Positions 52,176 through 60,527 of a DNA stretch of 64,000 nucleotides are shown here, piece by piece. Origin of the DNA: Candidatus Contubernalis alkalaceticus (GTDB lineage Bacteria > Bacillota > Dethiobacteria > SKNC01). Location: NCBI RefSeq assembly GCF_022558445.1, contig NZ_CP054699.1, forward strand, positions 638,001-702,000, given 5' to 3'. How positions within the stretch are numbered: position 1 is the stretch's first letter; the number at the start of each line of letters is the position of its first letter. Under the pieces are notes generated by a model that worked only from the letters and a program-made list of their open reading frames with translations, was not told the DNA's origin and did not search any database. A program made the position numbers and the translations under genes.

Positions 52176-54764
52176 ATGAAAAGAATTCAGAAGGCACAAT
52201 TTATACCATTATTACTGTTGCTATTGCTGGTTGTAACGTTGGTTGTGCCTACGATGCCTTCAGTGGGTATTGCAGCCCAACAAAAGGTGAACCTCGGAAC
52301 AGCCGAATCTTTTGCGATTTTAGCCGCCTCGGCGATTACCGTTGCCGGCGAAGTAGAAACTACCACGATCTATGGTGATATAGGGGTGTATCCAAGTGCC
52401 GCATACACTGGTGAGGAAAACGTGGTTCAAACTGGCGGAGGTGTATACCGTGCTAATGAAGTTGCACAAAAAGCCCAAGACGATCTGTCAACTGCTTATA
52501 CCGATGCTGAAACAAGAGAGGGGGCCACCGAAATTCCTACACAGCTTGGTGGCCAGGAGTTGACTCCCGGTGTTTACGATTCAGCTGATGGAACTTTTGA
52601 GTTAACAGGCACACTTACACTCTACGCTGATAACCCGAATGATGCTTTTATTTTCCAGATGGAGTCAACGCTCACTACAGCATCAGCCAGCAGTATTGTC
52701 CTAACCGGCGAAGCCACGGTCTGCCAGGTTTACTGGCAGGTCGGAAGCTCTGCGACCTTAGGAACAAACTCCACTTTTGTGGGGCATATTCTGGCCTTGC
52801 AAGACATAACAGCGACTACCGGTGTTGAGGTGGAAGGCCAGCTGTTAGCCATGAGAGCAGTCACTCTGGATACTAATACCATCACAGTTGTGGGTTGTAC
52901 ACCTCCCGATGACCCCGACGATGACGCCCCGGCCATCAGCGTCAAAAAGTACGTCTCTGTTGACGGCGGCGACACCTGGCATGATGCTCAGTCCGCACCC
53001 GGTCCTTCTGTCGAGGTAGGCAGCGAGGTGCTCTTTAAGTTTGTTGTTACCAACACCGGCAATGTGACTTTAACCGATATCACGCTTAGCGATGACGTTT
53101 ATGGTCATCTTAGCGATGCAGCCCTGACCGACCCGCTGCCGGTCGGCGGCGACTTCGAGTATATCCTGGAAGAGACGGCGAAGGAGGGGCAGCATCAAAA
53201 CACGGCTACTGCTACGGGAGACCACGAAGGGGTGACCTACAGTGATACAGACGCTGCCCATTATTGGGGCTACGTGTCCGATGCCCCGGCCATCAGCGTC
53301 AAAAAGTACGTCTCCGTTGACGGCGGCGACACCTGGCATGATGCTCAGTCCGCACCCGGTCCTTCTGTCGAGGTAGGCAGCGAGGTGTTCTTTAAGTTTG
53401 TTGTTACCAACACCGGCAATGTGACTTTAACCGATATCACGCTTAGCGATGACGTTTATGGTCATCTTAGCGGTGCAGCCCTGACCGACCCGCTGCCGGT
53501 CGGCGGCGACTTCAAGTATATCCTGGAAGAGACGGCGAAGGAGGGGCAGCATCAAAACACGGCTACTGCTACGGGAGACCACGAAGGGGTGACCTACAGT
53601 GATACAGACGCTGCCCATTATTGGGGCTACGTGTCCGATGCCCCGGCCATCAGCGTCAAAAAGTACGTCTCCGTTGACGGCGGCGACACCTGGCATGATG
53701 CTCAGTCCGCACCCGGTCCTTCTGTCGAGGTAGGCAGCGAGGTGCTCTTTAAGTTTGTTGTTACCAACACCGGCAATGTGACTTTAACCGATATCACGCT
53801 TAGCGATAACGTTTATGGTCATCTTAGCGGTGCAGCCCTGACCGACCCGCTGCCGGTCGGCGGCGACTTCAAGTATATCCTGGAAGAGACGGCGAAGGAG
53901 GGGCAGCATCAAAACACGGCTACTGCTACAGGAGACCACGAAGGGGTGACCTACGGGGATACAGACGCTGCCCATTATTGGGGCTACGTGTCCGATGCCC
54001 CGGCCATCAGCGTCAAAAAGTACGTCTCCGTTGACGGCGGCGACACCTGGCATGATGCTCAGTCCGCACCCGGTCCTTCTGTCGAGGTAGGCAGCGAGGT
54101 GCTCTTTAAGTTTGTTGTTACCAACACCGGCAATGTGACTTTAACCGATATCACGCTTAGCGATAACGTTTATGATCTTAGCGGTGCAGCCCTGACCGAC
54201 CCGCTGCCGGTCGGCGGCGACTTCAAGTATATCCTGGAAGAGACGGCCGAGGAGGGGCAGCATCAAAACACGGCTACTGCTACGGGAGACCACGAAGGGG
54301 TGACCTACAGTGATACAGACGCTGCCCATTATTGGGGCTACGTGTCCGATGCCCCGGCCACCGGTTCCTTAACAGTAACCAAGGTTGTCAGCGGTGATAC
54401 CGGTGACATGACATTGCCGTCATTTGAGATCACGGTCACGTGGCCGGAGGGTTTCTTAGCGACCAGGACATTCGTAGACGGGAAATCCTTTACCTGGGAA
54501 AACCTTGTCCCCGGCGTATACACCGTAACCGAGAACCAGGACGGGTTGAGCAGCGAATGGACGGTTAGCGGGGAAGGCACCGTACAGGTGACAGCAGATC
54601 AGACTGCAATGACAACCATCACCAATGGTTATGAAAAAGAGATTGTCAAGGATATAAATCATGAAGCAAAATTGCCTAAAACCGGCGGGAATGCCCTATT
54701 GACGACCTACTGGGGATTAATTTTATTCGGAACAGGCTTATTGATGCGGCGGAAACGGAAATAG
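52176..54764 (+). CDS. Sortase-anchored surface protein: DUF3494 ice-binding-like domain, four DUF11-type repeats, Cna-B/DUF5979 domain, LPKTG
   Basis: This 862-residue wall protein has a signal peptide (residues 1-34), a DUF3494 domain (about 36-235; VNLGTAESFAILAASAITVA and LGGQELTPGVYDSADGTFEL), four repeats of 119 residues each beginning with APAISVKKYVSVDGGDTWHD, a DUF5979/Cna-B-like domain (GSLTVTKVVSGDTGDMTLPS), and a sorting signal LPKTG at 833 with a helix and RRKRK tail. DUF3494 binds ice in some bacteria but is widespread in adhesins of mesophiles, so adhesion is the safer guess. The repeats are nearly identical in DNA, so copy number may vary. No sortase gene is in the window. Confidence 0.93.
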   Translation: MKRIQKAQFIPLLLLLLLVVTLVVPTMPSVGIAAQQKVNLGTAESFAILAASAITVAGEVETTTIYGDIGVYPSAAYTGEENVVQTGGGVYRANEVAQKAQDDLSTAYTDAETREGATEIPTQLGGQELTPGVYDSADGTFELTGTLTLYADNPNDAFIFQMESTLTTASASSIVLTGEATVCQVYWQVGSSATLGTNSTFVGHILALQDITATTGVEVEGQLLAMRAVTLDTNTITVVGCTPPDDPDDDAPAISVKKYVSVDGGDTWHDAQSAPGPSVEVGSEVLFKFVVTNTGNVTLTDITLSDDVYGHLSDAALTDPLPVGGDFEYILEETAKEGQHQNTATATGDHEGVTYSDTDAAHYWGYVSDAPAISVKKYVSVDGGDTWHDAQSAPGPSVEVGSEVFFKFVVTNTGNVTLTDITLSDDVYGHLSGAALTDPLPVGGDFKYILEETAKEGQHQNTATATGDHEGVTYSDTDAAHYWGYVSDAPAISVKKYVSVDGGDTWHDAQSAPGPSVEVGSEVLFKFVVTNTGNVTLTDITLSDNVYGHLSGAALTDPLPVGGDFKYILEETAKEGQHQNTATATGDHEGVTYGDTDAAHYWGYVSDAPAISVKKYVSVDGGDTWHDAQSAPGPSVEVGSEVLFKFVVTNTGNVTLTDITLSDNVYDLSGAALTDPLPVGGDFKYILEETAEEGQHQNTATATGDHEGVTYSDTDAAHYWGYVSDAPATGSLTVTKVVSGDTGDMTLPSFEITVTWPEGFLATRTFVDGKSFTWENLVPGVYTVTENQDGLSSEWTVSGEGTVQVTADQTAMTTITNGYEKEIVKDINHEAKLPKTGGNALLTTYWGLILFGTGLLMRRKRK
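52923..54347 (+). repeat. Four tandem 357-bp repeats in the surface protein gene
   Basis: Units start at 52923, 53280, 53637 and 53994; the first three are 357 bp and the last 354 bp because one codon is missing (VYGHLS becomes VYDLS). They differ at only a few bases each. Such identity implies recent duplication or gene conversion. Confidence 0.92.
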
Positions 54765-54956
54765 AACGAATTCCAACATCAACGTTATCAGTTTTTTTCT
54801 AAAGAGGCACTTTCGGGGTTGATGAGGTCGTCTACTTCGGTTTCGGTTTGGGGCTCATCTCAACGAGTCGAACCGGGCGGACTGTATAAAAATAAGATTT
54901 TAAAAGTAATTTTAGCAAAAGAAGGATTATAATATATTGCCGAGGGATGGGGGGGA

Positions 54957-56138
54957 GTGTGCCTTCCCTTACAGGCCGATGCGGATGTTGTGGGAACCTT
55001 ATTTGTTTCTGTACCGCTGCCGCGGGAAATTACCTCCGAAGAGCTAAAGCTGCTCACTTCCCTGACCGAGATGGCCGGGACAGCTATCCACCGGATAGGT
55101 CTCTTTGAAAAAAACATCCGTCACCTGGAACAAGTGCAGGCTTTGCGTAACATAGATATGGCTATTTCCGGCAGCCTGGATCTGCGCGTCACATTCAGAG
55201 TCATCCTGGACGAAGTCACCAGGCTGTTAAACGTGGATGCCGCTGCCATTTTACGCCTTGATCCGCACACCGGAATGCTGAAATATGAAGCCTGGCGCGG
55301 CTTTCGCATCACAAATCCTGCAAAACTCAACTTGTGCATAGGCGAAGGGCTAGCCGGCCAAGCGGCTATGGAGAGGAAATCTATTCGAGTAGCAAGCCTG
55401 AGCGAGATTGAGGGGGATCCAGTCCAGGGTCCGCTTATGGAGAAGGAAAATGCTCATATTTATTATGCCGTACCCCTGATTAACAAAGGCCGGGTTGAAG
55501 GAGTGCTGGAGATCTTCCACCGGGAACCCTTGGATGCAAGTGAAGAATGGCTGGAATTTCTGGAGACCCTGGCCGGGCAGACAGCTATAGGCATCGATAA
55601 TGCAGAACTGGTTCATAATATGGCGAACACGAACTTCAAACTGATTCAAGCCTATGACAAAACTATTAAAGGTTGGGCGCATGCCCTGGACTTAAGAGAT
55701 AAAGAAACGGAAGATCACAGCCAGCGAGTTACAGAGATGACCGTTATTATTGCCCGGGAGATGGGCATGAGTCAGGAAGAGCTGGCTCATGTCCGGCGAG
55801 GTGCACTGCTGCACGACATCGGCAAGATGGGCGTGTCCGATGCTATTTTACTCAAGCCTGGTCAATTAACAGATGAAGAATGGGCAATTATGCACAAACA
55901 TCCCATTCACGCTTTTGAGATGCTCTCACCTATCGAATACCTGCGCCTTGCCTTGGATATCCCCTACTGCCACCACGAAAAATGGGACGGCACAGGTTAT
56001 CCCCGGGGGCTCAAGAGAGAGGAAATCCCCCTGGCGGCGCGCATCTCTGCCGTGGTGGATGTTTATGACGCCCTCACCAGCGACCGTCCCTACCGCAAGG
56101 CCTGGACCAGGGAAGAAGCCCTTGAATATATCCGTTAG
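54957..56138 (+). CDS. GAF and HD-GYP domain protein, 5'-truncated and ending at a premature UAG
   Basis: From a GTG the 393-codon frame gives the end of one GAF domain, a complete second GAF (about 65-225; FRVILDEVTRLLNVDAAAIL) and an HD-GYP domain with H286-D287 (LLHDIGKMG) and HHEKWDGTGYPRG (G347-Y-P349). HD-GYP enzymes hydrolyse cyclic di-GMP. The reading frame extends a few codons upstream without a start, so the original protein was longer. At the 3' end TAG at 56136-56138 interrupts EALEYIR-x-KSGKHFDPQLLEMFL, which continues in frame to 56211 as a normal HD-GYP C-terminus. Catalytic residues are kept, so a shortened product might still work. Confidence 0.8.
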   Translation: MCLPLQADADVVGTLFVSVPLPREITSEELKLLTSLTEMAGTAIHRIGLFEKNIRHLEQVQALRNIDMAISGSLDLRVTFRVILDEVTRLLNVDAAAILRLDPHTGMLKYEAWRGFRITNPAKLNLCIGEGLAGQAAMERKSIRVASLSEIEGDPVQGPLMEKENAHIYYAVPLINKGRVEGVLEIFHREPLDASEEWLEFLETLAGQTAIGIDNAELVHNMANTNFKLIQAYDKTIKGWAHALDLRDKETEDHSQRVTEMTVIIAREMGMSQEELAHVRRGALLHDIGKMGVSDAILLKPGQLTDEEWAIMHKHPIHAFEMLSPIEYLRLALDIPYCHHEKWDGTGYPRGLKREEIPLAARISAVVDVYDALTSDRPYRKAWTREEALEYIR

Positions 56139-56220
56139 AAAAGTGGCAAGCACTTTGATCCACAGTTGTTGGAGATGTTTTTAAAAGAGGTGAAAAATAA
56201 TGGATCATCGTGAAAAAAAA

Positions 56221-56236
56221 TGCCACCTTAGTGGCA
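56221..56236 (+). terminator. Short hairpin after the HD-GYP gene
   Basis: TGCCAC and GTGGCA pair around a CTTA loop. There is no good T-run. Confidence 0.35.
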
Positions 56237-56339
56237 GCTGTTTTGAAAGGACTGAGTACATGGAGCTTGACAATCAAAAAAATTAAATACTTGATAGCTT
56301 ATTTTATTTTTCAGTATTAAAAAAAGGAGGAGTAAGATT

Positions 56340-56750
56340 ATGTTAAAAGATTATTTGCAAAAGGTTAAGGCCGAAAAAGAAAAGCAGGAGCGTAAAGAGG
56401 CTGCGGCTAAGGTGGCTGGGGGTTTCGCTGTGGGGGCTGCAGTGGGTTTAACGAGCGGGATACTTTTTGCACCAAAAGCAGGAGAAGAAACCCGAAATGA
56501 AATTAGGGGAAAAGCAGCCGATACATTAAACAAAAGTAAAGAGCAGCTTCAAGAGATTAAAGAAAATATTGCGGAGAAGGTTGAAGGTGTGAGGGATACC
56601 GTGACCAGAAAAGTTGAAGAAAAGAAACAAGAAAAAGAAATTATTGAAGAAGCAGTTGCCGAGGCTAAAGATGAAATCAAAGATGCAGCGAAGGAAGCGA
56701 AGAAAGAGCTGCAGGAGTCAAAAGAAAAGGTAGATAAAAAAGCAATGTAA
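56340..56750 (+). CDS. YtxH domain-containing stress protein
   Basis: This 136-residue protein has one glycine-rich hydrophobic segment (VAGGFAVGAAVGLTSGILFA) followed by APKAGEETRNEIRGK, the hallmark of YtxH proteins. A long Lys/Glu-rich amphipathic helical tail follows. Relatives are induced by general stress. The ribosome binding site is AAAGGAGGAG, and the next gene starts 19 bases after the stop, so both are probably cotranscribed. Confidence 0.9.
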   Translation: MLKDYLQKVKAEKEKQERKEAAAKVAGGFAVGAAVGLTSGILFAPKAGEETRNEIRGKAADTLNKSKEQLQEIKENIAEKVEGVRDTVTRKVEEKKQEKEIIEEAVAEAKDEIKDAAKEAKKELQESKEKVDKKAM

Positions 56751-56769
56751 AAGAAGGTGAAATAAGAAA

Positions 56770-57225
56770 ATGACGATATCATTTGCGCTTCAGGAGCTAG
56801 GTATTTTCCTTGTACTGCTGGTGATATTCATAGCCGGGATTTATGCTATTATCACGTTAAGCAACATCAACAAAGTTGTGTCCGGTATAAATAAGCGTAT
56901 TGTTGACAATGAAAAAAATATTCAGGATACCATTGATAACGTAACTAGCTCCATGAAGAACATTAATGAGATCAGCAGTTCGCTATATATGAACAAAGAC
57001 CTTCTTGATGTGCAGATACCCGGAACAATCAACAATATTTATAGCCTGTCCACCACCCTTAAACATACCAGTGAAAAAGTAGATGATTCCGTTGATATGG
57101 TGAACGCCAGCTTAATGGAGACAGCCAGTACCGTACAGGAGAATACGGAGGATATTCTTAGTTATGTAAGAATTGTCAGTGAAGGCCTGAGGATATTTTT
57201 GGAGATGTTTAGTAAAAAACAGTGA
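56770..57225 (+). CDS. Membrane-anchored coiled-coil protein (DUF948-like)
   Basis: This 151-residue protein has one N-terminal membrane helix (LGIFLVLLVIFIAGIYAIIT) and a long helical domain of heptad character (INKRIVDNEKNIQDTIDNVT and later). This layout resembles DUF948 proteins, which often pair with YtxH proteins as here. A 20-bp perfect hairpin starts at its stop codon. Confidence 0.8.
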   Translation: MTISFALQELGIFLVLLVIFIAGIYAIITLSNINKVVSGINKRIVDNEKNIQDTIDNVTSSMKNINEISSSLYMNKDLLDVQIPGTINNIYSLSTTLKHTSEKVDDSVDMVNASLMETASTVQENTEDILSYVRIVSEGLRIFLEMFSKKQ

Positions 57226-57269
57226 AGGTAATTTAAGGATAGAGCAAGCGCTCTATCCTTAAATTACCT
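57226..57269 (+). promoter_or_regulatory. Perfect 20-bp stem hairpin between genes
   Basis: The arms 57226-57245 and 57250-57269 are exact complements around a 4-base AAGC loop. There is no T-run, and the next ribosome binding site (AAGGAATG) lies just 3' of it. It may protect mRNA ends or lower expression of the downstream permease. Confidence 0.7.
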
Positions 57270-57286
57270 AAAGGAATGATGCGTAT

Positions 57287-58390
57287 ATGGACTTTATAAA
57301 TGCCAAGTCATTTAGAGCAGCTGTCTGGATTCTTCTAATTTTTAGCATTGTTTATATTGGCAGAGAAGTTTCTTTCATTTTTATTCCATTAGTAGTAGTG
57401 GTAAGGCTATTGTTTTTACCTACATTTTTGGCACTTATCCTATACTATCTTTTTAGCCCTATTGTTAACTGGTTGGAGAATCGAAAAATTGCCAGGCCTC
57501 TGGCCATTGTTATGCTTTATGCAGTACTTGTTTTATTAGCTTTGTTTATGGTTTTAACCGTAGGGATAGTAGCTTATAATCAGTTGTTAGAGTTAATTGA
57601 GGCCTTCCCCACTTATATGGACCAAACAATCAATACGGTGGCATCTTTGGAAGATGGTGCCATATTTAAGCGTTTTCAGGCAGATGAAAGGATTTCCCTA
57701 GAGACTATTACGGAATCAGTGTCCGATGTGCTGCTCAATGCCCTGCCCAATCTGCAGGACAGTGTATCTGCTGTAATGAGCATTCTAGCTAATGCAGGTC
57801 TCATCTTTGTTCTCTTGCCTATTTTTCTATTTTATCTTTTAAAAGACGGTGACAAATTTGCAGGTTATCTGATGAAGCAGATTCCAGAGCGCTACAGAGA
57901 AGAAACAGTCAATACTTTTAGGGAAATTGACCGTGGGCTTTCCTCTTTTATACAGGGACAAATAATTGTCAGTGTGTCCGTGGGCGTCCTCATGTATATT
58001 GGGTTTTTAATAATTGGCATCCAACATGCACTAATTCTGGCCCTTTTTGCAGTTGTTACCAATTTTATTCCTTATTTGGGCCCGTTTATTGCTACAATTC
58101 CCGCTGTAATTGTTGGTTTTTTTACATCCCCTTTAATGGCATTTCTAGTGCTTATTGTGATTGTGGTAGTGCAACAAATTGAAAGCCTGTTTATCACTCC
58201 GCAGGTCATGGGCAAAAAGCTTTATATTCATCCACTGACCATTATTATTCTTTTGTTGTTGGCTGGCAGTATGGCCGGTCTTTTAGGGCTAATTTTCGCA
58301 GTACCCACTTTTGTTATTCTAAAGATTATTTCTGCCCACATATATGGTTTTTTGCGCAAAAGACTACCGGCTGCTAAAAGCAGCCGGTAG
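57287..58390 (+). CDS. AI-2E family transporter (PerM/YtvI-like)
   Basis: This 367-residue membrane protein has about eight helices in the AI-2E family arrangement: two N-terminal ones, a helical soluble stretch, then SFIQGQIIVSVSVGVLMYIG and FIPYLGPFIATIPAVIVGFF, which is the conserved block. Members include AI-2 exporters, sporulation protein YtvI and Na+/H+ antiporters; the substrate here cannot be told. The last codons and the stop lie in a strong terminator stem. Confidence 0.88.
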   Translation: MDFINAKSFRAAVWILLIFSIVYIGREVSFIFIPLVVVVRLLFLPTFLALILYYLFSPIVNWLENRKIARPLAIVMLYAVLVLLALFMVLTVGIVAYNQLLELIEAFPTYMDQTINTVASLEDGAIFKRFQADERISLETITESVSDVLLNALPNLQDSVSAVMSILANAGLIFVLLPIFLFYLLKDGDKFAGYLMKQIPERYREETVNTFREIDRGLSSFIQGQIIVSVSVGVLMYIGFLIIGIQHALILALFAVVTNFIPYLGPFIATIPAVIVGFFTSPLMAFLVLIVIVVVQQIESLFITPQVMGKKLYIHPLTIIILLLLAGSMAGLLGLIFAVPTFVILKIISAHIYGFLRKRLPAAKSSR

Positions 58391-58394
58391 TCTT
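58360..58394 (+). terminator. Strong bidirectional terminator overlapping the permease stop
   Basis: Sixteen base pairs (58360-58375 with 58379-58394) are perfect around an AAA loop, GC-rich in the middle. It includes the stop codon of the permease gene and serves both converging genes. Confidence 0.8.
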
Positions 58395-58434
58395 CATCTT
58401 TACACTGGTAAATGGCTAATAAATACAGAATAAG

Positions 58435-58474
58435 AAAAGCTTCCTAAAGGGGACCGAAAGGAAAAGCTTTTTTT
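58435..58474 (-). terminator. Second hairpin between converging genes
   Basis: AAAAGCTT (58435-58442) and AAGCTTTT (58464-58471) pair, with extra CCT/AGG pairing inside, and T residues follow on either strand. It would end the YihY transcript as well. Confidence 0.55.
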
Positions 58475-59312
58475 ATGCTGAAATATTATTATTTGATTCA
58501 TGAAGCAGGTAATACAATGTGGCGTTTATTTCTCCTCCCAATAACACCACCACATTACTTATATAGATCCAGATCATAAATACGATAATTCCGCCGATAC
58601 TGCCGTAGGTTCGGGAGAAATTACCGAAGTTGTTTACGTAAAAGGCAAAAGCCTGAGAGGCGGTAATCCAGGCCAAAGTCGAAAAAATTGCTCCCGGGTA
58701 AACATTTTTAAACTGTAATTGGCGATTAGGAGAATATAGAAACAACAGCGTGAAACTTACAAAGATAATAAAGAAGGGTATGGCATAACGCAATACCGAC
58801 CATAAAACACTAAAGATTGCTGCAAGGCCTAGATACTGAAAGGCCAGTTCACCTATGACTCTACCAAAGACTAAAAAGCTTAGTGTAAACAAGATAACCA
58901 GCGCCATAGCAAATGTGGCAAAGATTCCGATGGCATTCAGTTTAAGAAAAGATCTGTGTTCATTTATGTTATAGGTCTGGTTTATGCTTTTGACTAGAGC
59001 GGATATACCTCTGCTTGCGGTCCAAATCGTAGACAGGATGCTCAGAGACAGTAATGTGAAGTTATCTGCTGCCGCCACTTCTGAGACAATTTGTTCAATA
59101 ATGGCAAAGGCCGCGTCAGGAAGTAACAGGGAAAGCTGGTGTAATGTATCCTGCTGTGTTAAAGGGGTATAGTCAATAAGGGTAATCAAAAATATCATAA
59201 AAGGAAAAATCGACAGGATAAAAAAATAGCTCAGCTGTGCTCCCCTGGCAGTGGTTTCATTTTCCTGAACTCTTGTATACAGCAGCATGAGGTATTCCTT
59301 CATTCGAATCAT
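58473..59312 (-). CDS. YihY/BrkB family inner membrane protein
   Basis: This 279-residue protein has six or so membrane helices and the family marker GAQLSYFFILSIFPFMIFLI near the N-terminus, plus NVYPGAIFSTLAWITASQAF and YGSIGGIIVFMIWIYISNVV near the end. The family was once named ribonuclease BN, wrongly; it is a membrane protein with proposed transport roles. It starts at an ATG near GGAGGTG. Length and motifs are standard. Confidence 0.92.
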   Translation of the reverse strand: MIRMKEYLMLLYTRVQENETTARGAQLSYFFILSIFPFMIFLITLIDYTPLTQQDTLHQLSLLLPDAAFAIIEQIVSEVAAADNFTLLSLSILSTIWTASRGISALVKSINQTYNINEHRSFLKLNAIGIFATFAMALVILFTLSFLVFGRVIGELAFQYLGLAAIFSVLWSVLRYAIPFFIIFVSFTLLFLYSPNRQLQFKNVYPGAIFSTLAWITASQAFAFYVNNFGNFSRTYGSIGGIIVFMIWIYISNVVVLLGGEINATLYYLLHESNNNISA

Positions 59313-59493
59313 ACTTGTACACCTCCATTACGAGACCTTATATATTAAATTGAACAAAATCGCTAAATGGTAAAACAAATATATTGACATACTTATTTTA
59401 GATTACTAACTTTCGGGAATAGAGGAATTGATACTTATAGGTCCAAAGTAGTTAGTAGTGTAACTGACCGTAAAAAAGTCGATGGTTATTCTC

Positions 59494-59513
59494 AGAGACA
59501 CTTCTGTGTCTCT
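59494..59513 (+). terminator. Short perfect hairpin
   Basis: AGAGACAC pairs with GTGTCTCT around TTCT, followed by TTTAAT. There is no plus-strand gene just upstream, so it may be part of a lost transcript. The rest of 59313-59766 shows no gene. Confidence 0.45.
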
Positions 59514-59766
59514 TTAATAGATATAATAAAAAATACAGTTATATCAGCAATGAGCTGCTCTAAATAATAGTATTGTTAAAATATTACAAGGAAATTGGAT
59601 ATATTTGTAGAATAGAAGAAATAAGTTCTCTTAACTTGAAACATAGTAGTATTATGATTTTTACAGGCTGTGCTTTATAGAGAGCCTGCGTGAAAATAGT
59701 TATAATTTTTAAATTAACGGGCGGCAGGAAGTTATAAAGCTCAGAGCTAAAAGCAGGTTAAATTTT

Positions 59767-60143
59767 ATGACATCAGTCCCAACTCATTTAAAACAGGATG
59801 TCTTTAATTTAATAAACAATGCTTTTGATGCGCTAAAACGTTTTTATAGATGGTCTAAAGAGCTTCCCCCTTCATCTGCATTAGAAAAAATAGTCAAGGA
59901 GTTGGGGATTATCCTCTTTACTTTATCTCAGGATTTGGAAAAGGTAGGGCCGGGTATATTATGCAGGCATTAGAACTGCTTCGTTCCCAAGAGCACCATG
60001 AGCATCTTCAAGAACTTATCTCCTACTACTCACCACAGCTGGAAATGTACTCCCGCTGCTTTGAGATAATTACCGGGGAAAAGCCTGTAGAGAAGGGGTT
60101 GTTCTTCACAGATGTTTTAAAGTTTGTAAATATAAGAATGTGA
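59767..60143 (+). pseudogene. Relic of a UvrD/AddA-like helicase-nuclease C-terminus
   Basis: Two frames joined by a shift near 59960 read SSALEKIVKELGIILFTLSQ, QALELLRSQEHHEHLQELIS and YSPQLEMYSRCFEIITGEKP. The first two are like the helical part of UvrD-type helicases and the last like the end of the PD-(D/E)XK nuclease domain of AddA (YRPQLELYARA type). A large internal part, including the nuclease Lys motif, is missing. Confidence 0.5.
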
Positions 60144-60518
60144 TCGATATATTTAACAGTGAGCTTTATACTTATGACAGTAGCAAAGAGTAAAAAGCCG
60201 GCGGTGATAACAGCGGTATTGAGCATAGTAACTAAATATTTGTAGTATTTTAAAAATAGTTCTGCATTTTACCTGCAGTTCCTTGTTGTTAATTTTGAGT
60301 TTTTTAGCACAAGGGTACGGGTCTAATGTAATATTGAACTACTCCCACTTAACCTCTTCGAGGTTTATATAGTAATATTATACATTGCAGAACATATGTT
60401 TGTCTAGTGTTTTTTAAAAAGAAAAGCGATTCATCCCTTATCTTCGCTTTGCTTAGAGGAAGGGGTCTTCTCGCTAAGATGATAAATTTAAGGTAATTGT
60501 TAGTACTCACCAGGGAGG
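60144..60518. other. Intergenic region before the amidohydrolase gene
   Basis: There is no gene. A small hairpin, AACCTC-TTC-GAGGTT (60351-60365), is the only structure I can name. Confidence 0.4.
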
Positions 60519-60527
60519 TTGAATGTA

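Noticed and set aside
53070-53339. Repeated minus-strand frames (also at 53427, 53784 and 54141) inside the surface protein gene
   Set aside because: They are the antisense of the 357-bp repeats, lack ribosome binding sites and encode nothing recognisable.
52923-54347. CRISPR or satellite-like array
   Set aside because: The 357-bp units are in-frame coding repeats without spacers.
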